Below are positions 50,006 through 59,314 of a stretch of 64,000 bases of DNA, one piece after another; positions within the stretch are counted from its first letter, which is position 1; each line of letters starts with the position of its first letter. Origin of the DNA: Chelativorans intermedius (lineage in GTDB: Bacteria; Pseudomonadota; Alphaproteobacteria; Rhizobiales; Rhizobiaceae); contig NZ_JAODNW010000015.1 in NCBI RefSeq assembly GCF_025398255.1, positions 62,001 to 126,000 on the forward strand, given 5' to 3'. The notes beneath the pieces were generated by a model. That model saw only the letters and a list, made by a program, of their open reading frames with translations. It had not been told where the DNA came from and did not search any database. Position numbers and translations under genes: made by a program.

Positions 50006-51367
50006 ATGCCGCTTACCCTCACCCCCCGGAAGGAGCCACACTCGCTGCCTGTCTATCTCGCCCGCGGCGAAGCGCTGGAGGAAACGGGCGCCGACCAGGA
50101 TGCCTGCGCGTGGGCGCGGGCCAACGGATTCCGCGGTTCTGAGGGGGCCTTCCTGCCCGTTCCGGGGAGTAAAGGGGCGCTTGGCGGTGCCTTCTTCGGC
50201 CTTGGCAGCGACCCCCTCGGCCCCGGCAAGCTGGCCCGCCTTCTGCCCGAGGGTGCCTGGCATTTCGCCGCGCCGCCCGACGCGCCGGAGCTGGCTGCCC
50301 TGGCGCTCAAGCTCGGTGCCTATGCCTTCACCCGCTATGGGGCGAAGCCAACGCCGGACATCCGCTTCGCGGTGCCGCAGGGCGTGGACCCCGCCGAAGT
50401 CGAGCGGCTGGCCGAGGGCACCTGCCTTGCCCGCGACCTCATCAACACGCCGGCCAACGACATGGGCCCGCAGGCGCTGGAGGAGGCGGTGCGCCGCCTG
50501 GCGCAAACCCACGGAGCGCAGGTGCAGGTGACGGCGGGCGATGCCCTGCTTGCCGAGAACCTGCCGATGATCCACGCCGTGGGCCGCGCCGGAGCGCAGG
50601 CGCCGCGCCTCATCGACCTGCGATGGGGCGCGCAGGCCATGCCGAAGGTGACGCTGGTGGGCAAGGGCGTGTGCTTCGACACGGGCGGGCTCGACATCAA
50701 GCCGGCGAGCGCCATGCTTCTGATGAAGAAGGACATGGGCGGGGCGGCCAATGTGCTGGGCCTTGCGGCGACGGTCATGGCCGGCAAGCTGCCGGTGCGC
50801 CTGCGCGTGCTGATTCCGGCGGTGGAGAACGCCATCGCCGGCAACGCCTTCCGCCCCGGCGACGTGCTGACCAGCCGCAAGGGCTTAACCGTGGAGATCG
50901 GCAACACGGATGCCGAGGGCCGGCTTGTGCTGGCCGATGCGCTGGCGCTGGCCGACGAGGAGGCACCGGACCTGATGATCGACATGGCGACGCTGACCGG
51001 CGCGGCGCGCGTTGCGCTCGGTCCCGACCTGCCGCCCTTCTACACCCATGACGAGGCGCTGGCGGCAGCACTCTGCGAGGCGGCGGAAACGGTGGCCGAC
51101 CCCCTTTGGCGCATGCCGTTGTGGCGGCCCTACCGGGACAAGCTGCGCTCCAAGGTGGCCGATACGAACAACGTCACCGCCGATGGCTTTGCGGGTTCCA
51201 TCACCGCAGCGCTTTTCCTGGAGCGCTTCGTGGAGAAGGCGGGGGCCTGGGCGCATTTCGACATCTATGGCTGGAACCCCTCGGAGAAACCGGCAAGCCC
51301 GGTGGGCGGAGAGGCACAGGGAATCCGCGCCGTGGAACGCGTGCTGCGGCAGCGCTATCCCGGCTGA
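50006..51367 (+). CDS. Leucyl aminopeptidase family protein (M17)
   Basis: Cytosolic dinuclear-metal aminopeptidase of 453 residues. The signature NTDAEGRLVL begins at residue 300; metal ligands lie in VGKGVCFDTGGLDIKPA and DMATLTGAA. The N-terminal domain is shorter than in PepA. Same direction as the MarR and NlpC/P60 genes that follow, 51 nt on. Confidence 0.92.
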   Translation: MPLTLTPRKEPHSLPVYLARGEALEETGADQDACAWARANGFRGSEGAFLPVPGSKGALGGAFFGLGSDPLGPGKLARLLPEGAWHFAAPPDAPELAALALKLGAYAFTRYGAKPTPDIRFAVPQGVDPAEVERLAEGTCLARDLINTPANDMGPQALEEAVRRLAQTHGAQVQVTAGDALLAENLPMIHAVGRAGAQAPRLIDLRWGAQAMPKVTLVGKGVCFDTGGLDIKPASAMLLMKKDMGGAANVLGLAATVMAGKLPVRLRVLIPAVENAIAGNAFRPGDVLTSRKGLTVEIGNTDAEGRLVLADALALADEEAPDLMIDMATLTGAARVALGPDLPPFYTHDEALAAALCEAAETVADPLWRMPLWRPYRDKLRSKVADTNNVTADGFAGSITAALFLERFVEKAGAWAHFDIYGWNPSEKPASPVGGEAQGIRAVERVLRQRYPG

Positions 51368-51418
51368 CCCCATTGCGCAAAGCGGCAATCGGCGCAATGA
51401 TACGGAACCGAAACGGTT

Positions 51419-51778
51419 GTGAGCGGTGGGATGGTTGCTCTGCGGCCCCTTCAGGCACTGCGGCTGTGGCAGCAGGTGTGTCTTGCCGAGGTGCGCAATG
51501 AGATGCCGGATCTCAGCGAGCGGCAGCTCGCCATCCTGCTGACCGTCTATCTCGACCCGCCGCCGCACACGGTGCGCGGACTGGCGGAGAAGCTGAAGGT
51601 GACGAAACCGGTGATCACCCGCGCCCTCGACACGATGGGCGCCATGCGGCTGCTCGCCCGACACCGCGACGAGGAGGACAGGCGCAACGTGCTGATCCGC
51701 CGCACCGTGGAGGGGGCGCTGTTCGTCGAGCGTTTCGGCGATACGGTGGTGGCCAAGGCCGGGGAGCTGGCGCCATGA
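51419..51778 (+). CDS. MarR-family regulator
   Basis: 119-residue winged-helix protein: LSERQLAILLTVYL, then TVRGLAEKLKVTKPVITRA as recognition helix region and the wing HRDEEDRRNVLIR. The start is a GTG at 51419; an ATG at 51431 is a good alternative. Shorter than most MarR proteins, lacking part of the terminal dimerisation helices. Its stop overlaps the NlpC/P60 start by ATGA, so the two are coupled. Confidence 0.82.
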   Translation: MSGGMVALRPLQALRLWQQVCLAEVRNEMPDLSERQLAILLTVYLDPPPHTVRGLAEKLKVTKPVITRALDTMGAMRLLARHRDEEDRRNVLIRRTVEGALFVERFGDTVVAKAGELAP

Positions 51779-52635
51779 GCGAAAGGCCGCTCGACCGCCG
51801 TCTCAACGCCTTCCGGCCCGATCTCGCCGATGCGCGGCTGATGGGACAGGTGACGGCGCAGCGCTTCGTGGAGCCGGAGCCGGCGGCCATCGCCGTGCCG
51901 GTGGCCGACCTGCGCGCCGCGCCGCGGGCCGAGGCGGGGGTGGACACCCAACTTCTCCATGGCGACGCGGTGCATGTGTTCGAGCGCCGGGGCGGCTGGG
52001 CCTGGGTGCAGGCGCTGCGCGACGGCTATGTGGGCTATGTGGCGGTGGCGGCGCTCGGCCCGCCGCAGCCGCCGCCCAGCCATGTGGTGTGCGTGCCGCG
52101 CAGCTTCGTCTATCCCGAACCCGAGCTGAAGGCGCCGGCCATCGCCGCCCACAGCATGGGCGCCAGGCTGCGCGTGACGGGCGAGGAGGAAAGGCGGGGC
52201 ACGCGCTATGCCCTGCTCGGCAGCGGCGGGGCGATGATCGCGAGGCATCTGCGTCCGGTGGAGCGGCATGACGGCGACTATGTCTCGGTTGCCGAGCAGT
52301 TCCTCCACACGCCCTATCTTTGGGGCGGGGCAAGCGGCTTCGGCATCGACTGCTCCGGCCTGGTGCAGCTTGCCATGTTCATGGCCGGCAGGCAGGTGCC
52401 GCGCGACACCGACATGCAGGCGGCGGCGGTGGGCACCCCGCTCGATGCGGAAGCCGGCCTGCGGCGCGGCGACCTCGTCTTCTGGCGCGGCCATGTGGCG
52501 GTGATGACGGATGGCAGCAGCCTCATCCACGCCAATGGCTACACCATGACCGTCTCGCGCGAGCCGCTGGCCGAGGCCATCCAGCGCATCGCGGCGCTTT
52601 ATGGCGAACCCACGGGCTACCGCCGCCCGCGGTGA
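51775..52635 (+). CDS. NlpC/P60 peptidase with SH3-like domains
   Basis: 286 residues, without a visible signal peptide: two SH3b-like modules (about 38-95 and 100-160), then an NlpC/P60 cysteine peptidase domain with Cys193 (GIDCSGLVQ) and His240 (WRGHVAVM). This is the layout of dipeptidyl-peptidase VI-like enzymes that cut gamma-D-glutamyl-diamino acid bonds in recycled peptidoglycan peptides. A role beside the aminopeptidase in murein-peptide breakdown is inferred from the cluster. Confidence 0.88.
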   Translation: MSERPLDRRLNAFRPDLADARLMGQVTAQRFVEPEPAAIAVPVADLRAAPRAEAGVDTQLLHGDAVHVFERRGGWAWVQALRDGYVGYVAVAALGPPQPPPSHVVCVPRSFVYPEPELKAPAIAAHSMGARLRVTGEEERRGTRYALLGSGGAMIARHLRPVERHDGDYVSVAEQFLHTPYLWGGASGFGIDCSGLVQLAMFMAGRQVPRDTDMQAAAVGTPLDAEAGLRRGDLVFWRGHVAVMTDGSSLIHANGYTMTVSREPLAEAIQRIAALYGEPTGYRRPR

Positions 52636-52645
52636 GCGGGCCGTT

Positions 52646-53743
52646 TCACAGACGGCGCAGGTGGTTGTCCCAGGCGGGACCTGCCTTGCCCGGCTCCGCG
52701 AGCACGCCCTGGGAGTTCCACCCGGCGGAGAGAATGGCGCCGCGGCCGCTGGTGGCCAGCACCCGGCCCCTGGCGGCGGGAGCGATACCGCAGCCGTCGG
52801 GCAGGAGACGATGGCCGAGGTGGCGCCCGCTTTGCGTGTCCCAGAAGGCGATGAGGCCGCCGCGCGGGCTGGAGGTGGCAAGCACGGTGCCCGAGGCATC
52901 GAGCGCGACGGAGCCGACATAGTTCTGCATGGCATGGAGAACGTCGCGCGGGCCGGCGAACAGCTCGGCCGGGCGGCCACGCCTGTGGCGGCCCACCAGC
53001 GGCGGGCGCTCCGAAGCCGCGCCCTCATACTGGCAACCGAACCACACATCGCCGGCCGCATCCACCGCCATGTGGCGAATGGAGAGCTGATGAAGCTCCG
53101 GCGCCAGCGCTGCCTGTTCCACCACCGCGCCGGAGGCGATGTCGATATAGGCGAGGCTGGGCGCCATGGTGGCGAGGTTGAGCTTGGCGCGGCCATAGTC
53201 GGGGTGGGTGAGAATGCCGCCATTGGCCACGCAGAGCGTGCGCCCGTCGTCCAGCAGCACCGCCTCATGGGGTCCCACGCCCTGGCTGGCGAACTCCGCG
53301 AGGCGGCGGAAGCCGTCCGTCGCGTCGTAGACGCCGATGACGCCGCGCCCGGCCTCGAAATCGTTCTCGGTGGCCAGCATCAGCCTGCCGTCGCCGGTGA
53401 AGACGCCGTGGCCGTAGAAATGCCGGCCGGGGGCGGCGGCGATGGCCTGCGGCGCGTCCCGGCCCTCCACGTCGAAGGCGATGGCGAAACGCCCTGGCGA
53501 GCGCGCGAAGGCCACGGCGCGCCGGCGCGGCGCATCGACGGCGAAGGAGTGGCCGCGGGCCTCAAGCGGCAGCACCAGCCGGTCGCGGCCCCGCTCGTCG
53601 ATGACGGCGGCCTCGAACCGGCCGCCATTCAGCCGAGCGCCGAGAAACAGCGCTTCCTCGCTCGCCCACGCGCCTTGCGGCGCCAGCGCCGCCCCGCCGG
53701 CAAGGGCGAGGAAGGTTCTGCGATCAATCGCCGTCGAGCGCAT
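52646..53743 (-). CDS. DUF1513 protein, Tat-exported
   Basis: 365 residues with a Tat signal (DRRTFLALAGGAALAPQ) and repeated beta-strand blades suggestive of a propeller (for example GHGVFTGDGRLMLATEND and YVGSVALDASGTVLATSSP). Function is unknown. It ends a four-gene minus-strand unit with two imelysins and a di-haem protein, and overlaps the preceding gene by 20 nt. Confidence 0.85.
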   Translation of the reverse strand: MRSTAIDRRTFLALAGGAALAPQGAWASEEALFLGARLNGGRFEAAVIDERGRDRLVLPLEARGHSFAVDAPRRRAVAFARSPGRFAIAFDVEGRDAPQAIAAAPGRHFYGHGVFTGDGRLMLATENDFEAGRGVIGVYDATDGFRRLAEFASQGVGPHEAVLLDDGRTLCVANGGILTHPDYGRAKLNLATMAPSLAYIDIASGAVVEQAALAPELHQLSIRHMAVDAAGDVWFGCQYEGAASERPPLVGRHRRGRPAELFAGPRDVLHAMQNYVGSVALDASGTVLATSSPRGGLIAFWDTQSGRHLGHRLLPDGCGIAPAARGRVLATSGRGAILSAGWNSQGVLAEPGKAGPAWDNHLRRL

Positions 53744-54797
53744 TGAAGCCCATCGTCAGCCCTATGGCGGCGGAAAGCTGCTCGCCGATGGAGTGCCTGG
53801 CGCCGTCGAGCGCCACGGCAGCGTAGGCGATGCGCGCACGCTCGCCTTCTTTCGCGAAGGCCGCCTCGGCAGGGGCCTCGACGGCGCGCAGCGCCTGCGA
53901 CGCGTGATCCAGGTCGAACAGCACCGAATCGACGAGCGGGCGGCGCGCGGCATCGAGGCTGCCCGCAAAATCCGCCGCCCGGAGGAGGCCGGCCACCCCC
54001 TCGACCTGGGCGCCTGCCAAGGCAAAGGTGAGATTGGAACGCCACAGCGGCGCGCGGCGGCCCTGCGCCTCCTGCGCGCTGTCTCCAAGGGCCGGCAGAA
54101 GCTCGGTATCGCGCACGAATTGCAGCGCGGTGGAAAGCGCCTTGACCACCTCGCCGGCCACCTCGCCGGGCGTGCGGTAGAGCGCATTGTCGGCGGCGGG
54201 GCGCGTGAGGGCGGCATGGAAGGGCGCACCGGGCCTCCAGGCCCGCTCGACCACGGCGGCGCGTTCCGCCAGATTGGCGGCGATGGCCGCGCCATAGCGG
54301 CAGCGAAAGGCGCCGTCACCCTCCGCAAGGGACTCCGCGCCGGAGCCGAAGAGCACGAACTCCATGGCCGGCAGCCCCTGCAGGGCCACGCTCTTCTCGG
54401 CAAGACCCTCGGGCATGGCGGCGCTCTCGTCCTTTTTGCCCAGCACGCCCTGCACCTGGCGCAGGGTGACGCCGCGCACATCCGGCCAGAAGAAGATGTG
54501 CTCGAAACGGTTTTCCTCCACCAGCGGGCCGAAGCGCAGGATGGAGACCGGACCCCAGGCGCGCACGCTGCCTGCGAAGGCGGCGCGCGCCTCCTCAAGC
54601 GCCGGCGGGGCCGGGGCGTCGCACAGCGTCCGCATCGCCTCGTCGAGCCGCCGCGTGGCGCCGGAAAAGGCGGAAAGCGCCGGCGCGGCATAAAGCTCGG
54701 CCACGCGCCGGCCGATGTCGGCGGCCACCTGCGCCTGCTGCGCATGCGCCGGCAGCGCGCAGATCAGGGCAAGCACGGCGAGCATCCATCTCGGCAT
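53724..54797 (-). CDS. Imelysin-family protein without the usual His
   Basis: 357-residue exported protein (signal MPRWMLAVLALICALPAHAQ) of the imelysin/IrpA family. The GxHxxE motif of the family is changed: the corresponding stretch is GLPAMEFVLFG, keeping Glu but replacing His. Probably a periplasmic iron-associated protein, possibly regulatory or structural. One base separates it from the upstream di-haem gene. Confidence 0.85.
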   Translation of the reverse strand: MPRWMLAVLALICALPAHAQQAQVAADIGRRVAELYAAPALSAFSGATRRLDEAMRTLCDAPAPPALEEARAAFAGSVRAWGPVSILRFGPLVEENRFEHIFFWPDVRGVTLRQVQGVLGKKDESAAMPEGLAEKSVALQGLPAMEFVLFGSGAESLAEGDGAFRCRYGAAIAANLAERAAVVERAWRPGAPFHAALTRPAADNALYRTPGEVAGEVVKALSTALQFVRDTELLPALGDSAQEAQGRRAPLWRSNLTFALAGAQVEGVAGLLRAADFAGSLDAARRPLVDSVLFDLDHASQALRAVEAPAEAAFAKEGERARIAYAAVALDGARHSIGEQLSAAIGLTMGFNALDGD

Positions 54798-54798
54798 G

Positions 54799-56319
54799 TC
54801 ACAACGACTCCAGAAAACGGATGAGGTTGTCGCGGTCGGCCTTTTCCATCTCCACCACCTTCCGGCGGGCGGCCTCGGCCTCGCCGCCATGCCACAGAAC
54901 CGCCTCGAGCAGGGTGCGGGCGCGCCCGTCATGCAGGAAGCCGGCCCGCTCGTTGACGGTTTTGGCAAGGCCGATGCCCCACAGCGCCGGCGTGCGCCAT
55001 TCGCGGCCGCTCGCCGTGCCCTCCGGCCGATGGTCGGCCAGACCCTCGCCCATGTCGTGCAAAAGCAGGTCCGTATAGGGCCAGATGAGCTGGAAGCCGA
55101 GGTCCGGCACGGCCGCATCGCGCCGGGTGACATATTTCGGCGTGTGGCAGCCTGCGCAACCGGCCTCGTAGAACAGCTTCTTGCCGGCCAGCACCTGCGG
55201 GTCGTCCACGTCGCGGCGGGCGGGAACGGCGAGGTTTCGCGAGTAGAAGGTGACGAGATCGAGGAGCTCGCCCGGCACCTCCTGTTCTCCAAGCTCCGGC
55301 TGGGCGCCATGGGGCAGTGCCCGGCAGTCGGCCTGCCGGTCGGTGCAGTCGCCCCAATGGTCGGGGTGAAGCGGCGTGGACAGGCCCATGTCGCCGGAGA
55401 ACGCATCCGCCGTCTGCTGTCTCACGCTTGCGGCATTGCCCTTCCAACCGAAGCGGCCGAGGCGCCATTCGCCCGTCTCGTCGCGCACCCAGCGGGCCCG
55501 GCCGGAGATGCCGTCGCCGTCGGCATCCTCCGGGTCCTCGCGGGCAAGGATGTCGCCGGCGTCGATGGCTTCGAGCAGACCGAGGCCGATCATGGGCGGG
55601 GCGACACGCGCCGACAGCATGACGTCGGGGTGGAGCGGGCCGTAGCCCGGATTCTCGATGGAAAGCTTCGGCTTGCGCAGGCGGACCGTCTCGCCGCCCC
55701 TGAGGACAACGGGCAGCTCCTCGTAGTCGATGCGCACGCGGCCTTCGGCCGGCAGGCCGGCGACCGCGAAATCCTGAAGCTGGCTGCCATAGACAGGATC
55801 GGGCGCGGCGGACAGACGGCCGTCGCGAATCATCTCCCGCTCGGCGGCACCGGGCGGCACGGACAGACGCACCAGAAGCGAGACGGCGGAATCGCCGGGA
55901 TGGGCCGGCGCATGGCCGCGCCCGTCCTTGATGTGGCAGGACTGGCAGGCCCGCGCGTTGAACAGCGGCCCCAGCCCATCGGAGGCGCGCGTCGAGGACG
56001 GCGCGGACACCCAGTCCTTGCGGAACAGGCCATTGCCGAGCAGGAAGCGCTGCCTGCCCTCGAAATCCAGATTGGCCGAGGGATGAGAGAAGGCATCGGC
56101 GTTGATGCGCTTGAGGGAAGTGGCTGCGCCGGCCTGCATGCGCTCGAAGCGCTCGGCCTCGTCAAACGTGGCGGCAGGGCGCGTGACCTTCTCCACCCGC
56201 AGCCGATCGGCCGCGTCCAGATCGTCGCGCGGGTAGGGCCGACCGGCCCAGGCGGCCGCAAGGGCGGCAAGCAGGCCGGCCGCCCAGACGGCCGTTGCAA
56301 GGCGGGTGGACGCGCGCAT
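54799..56319 (-). CDS. Di-haem oxidoreductase (DUF1111)
   Basis: 506-residue periplasmic c-type cytochrome-like protein with an N-terminal membrane/signal segment and two CxxCH sites: CQSCH (Cys125-His129) and CAGCH (Cys388-His392). DUF1111 proteins resemble di-haem peroxidases and are called thiol oxidoreductases without firm proof. Between two imelysin genes, which suggests electron transfer tied to iron handling. Confidence 0.9.
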   Translation of the reverse strand: MRASTRLATAVWAAGLLAALAAAWAGRPYPRDDLDAADRLRVEKVTRPAATFDEAERFERMQAGAATSLKRINADAFSHPSANLDFEGRQRFLLGNGLFRKDWVSAPSSTRASDGLGPLFNARACQSCHIKDGRGHAPAHPGDSAVSLLVRLSVPPGAAEREMIRDGRLSAAPDPVYGSQLQDFAVAGLPAEGRVRIDYEELPVVLRGGETVRLRKPKLSIENPGYGPLHPDVMLSARVAPPMIGLGLLEAIDAGDILAREDPEDADGDGISGRARWVRDETGEWRLGRFGWKGNAASVRQQTADAFSGDMGLSTPLHPDHWGDCTDRQADCRALPHGAQPELGEQEVPGELLDLVTFYSRNLAVPARRDVDDPQVLAGKKLFYEAGCAGCHTPKYVTRRDAAVPDLGFQLIWPYTDLLLHDMGEGLADHRPEGTASGREWRTPALWGIGLAKTVNERAGFLHDGRARTLLEAVLWHGGEAEAARRKVVEMEKADRDNLIRFLESL

Positions 56320-56336
56320 CGCCGCCGCGGCTCCGC

Positions 56337-57590
56337 CTACTGGAAGACGGCGCCGGGATTGTCGAGGCTGTCGGAGCCTTCGATGGCCACGCCCGACAGA
56401 TCGAGCGCGGCAATGACGCGCTCCAGCGAGCGGGTCTGCGCGACCAGCGCGTCGATCAGGGCCTGGACGGCGGCATTGCCCTCCTCGTTGCCCTCGCCGA
56501 TCATCTGATCGTACGCCTCCACCGTCTCGGCCCGGGTCTTCAGCGCCTCGGCGGCTTCCATGGCGGCGGCCAGCCTGGCTTCCATCTCGTCCGCCAGGGC
56601 AGGGTCGGTCTCACGCACCAGATCGGCCAGGCTTGGCCCCTCCACCGTCTCGCCGTTCACCCGCCGGTAGCGACCGAAATAGACATTGTCGATGCCCAGA
56701 GCGTCGTAATAGTGGCTGTTGTGGGTGTTGTCGGAGAAGCAGTCGTGCTCCTCCTCGGGGTCGTTGAGCAGCAGGCCAAGCTTCATGCGCTCGCCGGCGA
56801 GCTCGCCATAGGACAGGGAGCCGAGGCCCGTCAGCATGGCGGTGAGCCCGGCGGCGGGACCGCCCTCGGCGAGGGCGGCGCGCGCCTCGCCATCCTGCTG
56901 CCAGTTGGCCACCATTTCCTCGAGGTCCGCGACAAGCAGGTCGGCGGCGGCCATGAGATACTGCGCGCGGCGCGCGCAATGGCCGCCGGTGCAGTTCTGC
57001 GGATCGAAGTCCGTGTAGGGACGGGCACCCGCACCTGGGCCGGTGCCGTTGAGATCCTGCCCCCACAGCAGGAACTCGATGGCGTGATAGCCGGTCGCCA
57101 CGTTGGCCTCGATGCCGCCCGCCTCGTGCAGGGACTGAAGGAGCGCCGGGGTGATCTCGGCCGCATCGACGGTCTCGCCGGCAATGCTCAGCCTGTCATT
57201 GGCGATGATGTTGGCCGTGTAGAAGCTGTTCGTGTCGGACTCGGTGCCGTAGCTGGCGTCCACATAGTCGATGAGCCCCTCGTCCAGCGGCCAGGCGTTC
57301 ACCCGGCCCTCCCAGGCGTCGACAATGGCGTTGCCGAAACGGTAGGCCTCCGTCTGCTGGTAGGGCACGCGCGCGGCAAGCCAGGCTTGCCGCGCCGCCT
57401 CGAGCGTCTGCGGCGAAGGCTCGGCGATCAGCGCTTCCACCGCGCCCTTGAGGGCGCGCGCCGTCTCCAGGCTGTCCTCATAGCCGGCCAGGGCGATATT
57501 GGCATAGGTCTCGACCACGGCCGGGGGTTCGGCGGCATGGGCCATGGAAACGGCCAGGCCGGCCGTGGCGAAAGCAGTCGTCAACCTCAT
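56337..57590 (-). CDS. Imelysin-family iron-associated protein
   Basis: 417 residues with a short signal peptide (MRLTTAFATAGLAVSMAHA). The family motif GxHxxE is intact: GYHAIEFLLWG with His169 and Glu172, and a CTGGHCARR segment follows. Related proteins (IrpA, ICMP, EfeO M75 domain) bind iron. First gene of the four-gene unit; the 112-bp gap before it contains an AT-rich stretch (57655-57695) likely to hold its promoter. Confidence 0.9.
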   Translation of the reverse strand: MRLTTAFATAGLAVSMAHAAEPPAVVETYANIALAGYEDSLETARALKGAVEALIAEPSPQTLEAARQAWLAARVPYQQTEAYRFGNAIVDAWEGRVNAWPLDEGLIDYVDASYGTESDTNSFYTANIIANDRLSIAGETVDAAEITPALLQSLHEAGGIEANVATGYHAIEFLLWGQDLNGTGPGAGARPYTDFDPQNCTGGHCARRAQYLMAAADLLVADLEEMVANWQQDGEARAALAEGGPAAGLTAMLTGLGSLSYGELAGERMKLGLLLNDPEEEHDCFSDNTHNSHYYDALGIDNVYFGRYRRVNGETVEGPSLADLVRETDPALADEMEARLAAAMEAAEALKTRAETVEAYDQMIGEGNEEGNAAVQALIDALVAQTRSLERVIAALDLSGVAIEGSDSLDNPGAVFQ

Positions 57591-57702
57591 CGCGGGTTCC
57601 CTCCTTGCGCGATTTTTCGGTGCGGCGGCGAGCGGGACGCTCTCCCCCTCTCTCAAAATACTGGAGAGAAATAATCATATTTACTTGCACGCCGCAAGGC
57701 GC

Positions 57703-58917
57703 TCAGGAGGCGGCGCGCACCGCGATGACGGCGTTGGTGCCGCCGAAGGCAAAGCTGTTGGACAGGGCGGCACGAACGGGGCGACGGCGCGCCTCATTGG
57801 GCGTGACGTCGAGATCGCAATCGGGGTCGGGCGATTCGTAGTTGACGGTCGGCGGCACGATGCCCGCGCGCACCGCGCCGACGCAGGCGATCAGCTCGAT
57901 GGCGCCGGCGGCCCCCAGGCAATGGCCGTGCATGGACTTGGTGGAGGAAACGGAGAGCCTGTCCGCATGGGCGCCGAAGACGCGGCGGATGGCCTCGGTC
58001 TCCAGCCTGTCGTTGGCCTTGGTGCCGGTGCCATGGGCGTTGATATAGTCCACCTCGTCGGGCGCGAGCCCGGCCTCGGCCAGGCAGGCGCGCATGGCGC
58101 GCACCGGCCCTTCCACGGTGGGCGCGACGATGTCGGCAGCATCGGCCGACATGCCAGCCCCTGCAAGCTCGGCAAGGATGGGAGCGCCGCGCGCGGTGGC
58201 GTGCTCCAGCGTTTCCAGCACGGCGATGCCCGCGCCCTCGCCCAGCACCAGGCCGCGACGGCCGGCGGAGAAGGGGCGGCAGGCATCGGGCGCCAGCACG
58301 CGCAGCGCCTCCCACGCCTTCATGACGCCGTAGACGAGCGGCGCGTCGGCGCCGCCGGCCAGCATGACGTCGGCGCGCCCGAGGCGAAGCTGGTCGGCGG
58401 CCAGCGCGATGGCGTGGTTGGAGGAGGAACAGGCGGAGGTGGCGCCGAACACCGGGCCGGAAAGCCCGTGCACCATGGAGACCTGGCCGGCCGCCGCGCC
58501 CGGCATGACGCGCGGCACGGTGAAGATGCCGGTGCGGCTCCTGCCCTCCAGGAGGATGGCGCGGTAGTTCTCCTCGATCGAGTGCCAGCCGCATATGCCA
58601 ACGCCCACCACGGCACCGATACGCCCGGCATTGCCGGCGTTCACCGCAAGCCCGGCGCGCGCCAGGGCCTCCCGCGCCGCGATGACGGCCAGCAGGCTGA
58701 AACGGTCCATGGTGACCAGGCGCTTGTGGTCCAGACCGTGCTCGGGCAGGGCCTTGATCTCGCCGCCGATGCGCACCTTCACTTCGTGCAGATCGGCGTT
58801 CTCGACGGGGCCGATGCCGCTGCGCCCGGCACGCATCGCCTGCCAGATGGAATCCGCATCGCCGCCCAGCGCGCAGATGCCGCCGAGGCCGGTTATGACG
58901 ATGCGCGGCGGCGCCAT
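57703..58917 (-). CDS. Beta-ketoacyl-ACP synthase, NodE/FabF-like
   Basis: 404-residue condensing enzyme with all catalytic residues: Cys in [12 protein letters not shown], His in [14 protein letters not shown], and [12 protein letters not shown]. It pairs with a dedicated acyl carrier protein 3 nt upstream, as nodE does with nodF. The product is a special acyl chain rather than bulk fatty acid, by inference from that pairing. Separate from fabB at 8 kb. Confidence 0.9.
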   Translation of the reverse strand: MAPPRIVITGLGGICALGGDADSIWQAMRAGRSGIGPVENADLHEVKVRIGGEIKALPEHGLDHKRLVTMDRFSLLAVIAAREALARAGLAVNAGNAGRIGAVVGVGICGWHSIEENYRAILLEGRSRTGIFTVPRVMPGAAAGQVSMVHGLSGPVFGATSACSSSNHAIALAADQLRLGRADVMLAGGADAPLVYGVMKAWEALRVLAPDACRPFSAGRRGLVLGEGAGIAVLETLEHATARGAPILAELAGAGMSADAADIVAPTVEGPVRAMRACLAEAGLAPDEVDYINAHGTGTKANDRLETEAIRRVFGAHADRLSVSSTKSMHGHCLGAAGAIELIACVGAVRAGIVPPTVNYESPDPDCDLDVTPNEARRRPVRAALSNSFAFGGTNAVIAVRAAS

Positions 58918-58920
58918 GGC

Positions 58921-59196
58921 TCAGGTCTTCGCCGCCACGAGCGCGCGCACGGCGTCGACGATGTCGGAAACGGTGTTGAGGTTCTCCCAGGCATCGGCCG
59001 TGTTCATGTCGATCTCGATGCCGAATTCCTCCTCGAGATCAAAGATGATCTCGGTCAGCTCCAGCGAGTGAATGCCGAGATCCTCAAGCCGCGTGGAAAG
59101 CTCGACACCCGACGAGCCCTCTCCGGCATGGGCCCGGATCCTGGCGAGAATGCTTTCGCCAAGCGTGTCTTCGCGATGCTGGCCATGCTCGCCCAT
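58921..59196 (-). CDS. NodF-like acyl carrier protein
   Basis: 91 residues with the phosphopantetheine serine at Ser44 in LGIHSLELTEIIFDLEEEF. The usual Asp before Ser is His here. The C-terminal part, EIDMNTADAWENLNTVSDIV, is close to the NodF pattern as I remember it. Start at 59196 chosen over a longer frame to 59232. Dedicated to the adjacent synthase. Confidence 0.85.
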   Translation of the reverse strand: MGEHGQHREDTLGESILARIRAHAGEGSSGVELSTRLEDLGIHSLELTEIIFDLEEEFGIEIDMNTADAWENLNTVSDIVDAVRALVAAKT

Positions 59197-59314
59197 GGCG
59201 TTCCCTCCAGGCGGTCGGCGGCTCCGCCGCACCTTGTTCGCCCCTGCGGCGGGCGTGTTTCCTGTTCGCCCTTGCCCGGAGAATAAGAGCCCAATCGGGG
59301 CCGGCCGGCAACCC

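Noticed and set aside
57655-57695. Fur-box-like AT stretch upstream of the imelysin gene
   Set aside because: Only loosely similar to iron-regulator sites (TATGATTATTTC on the minus strand) and not palindromic enough to call.
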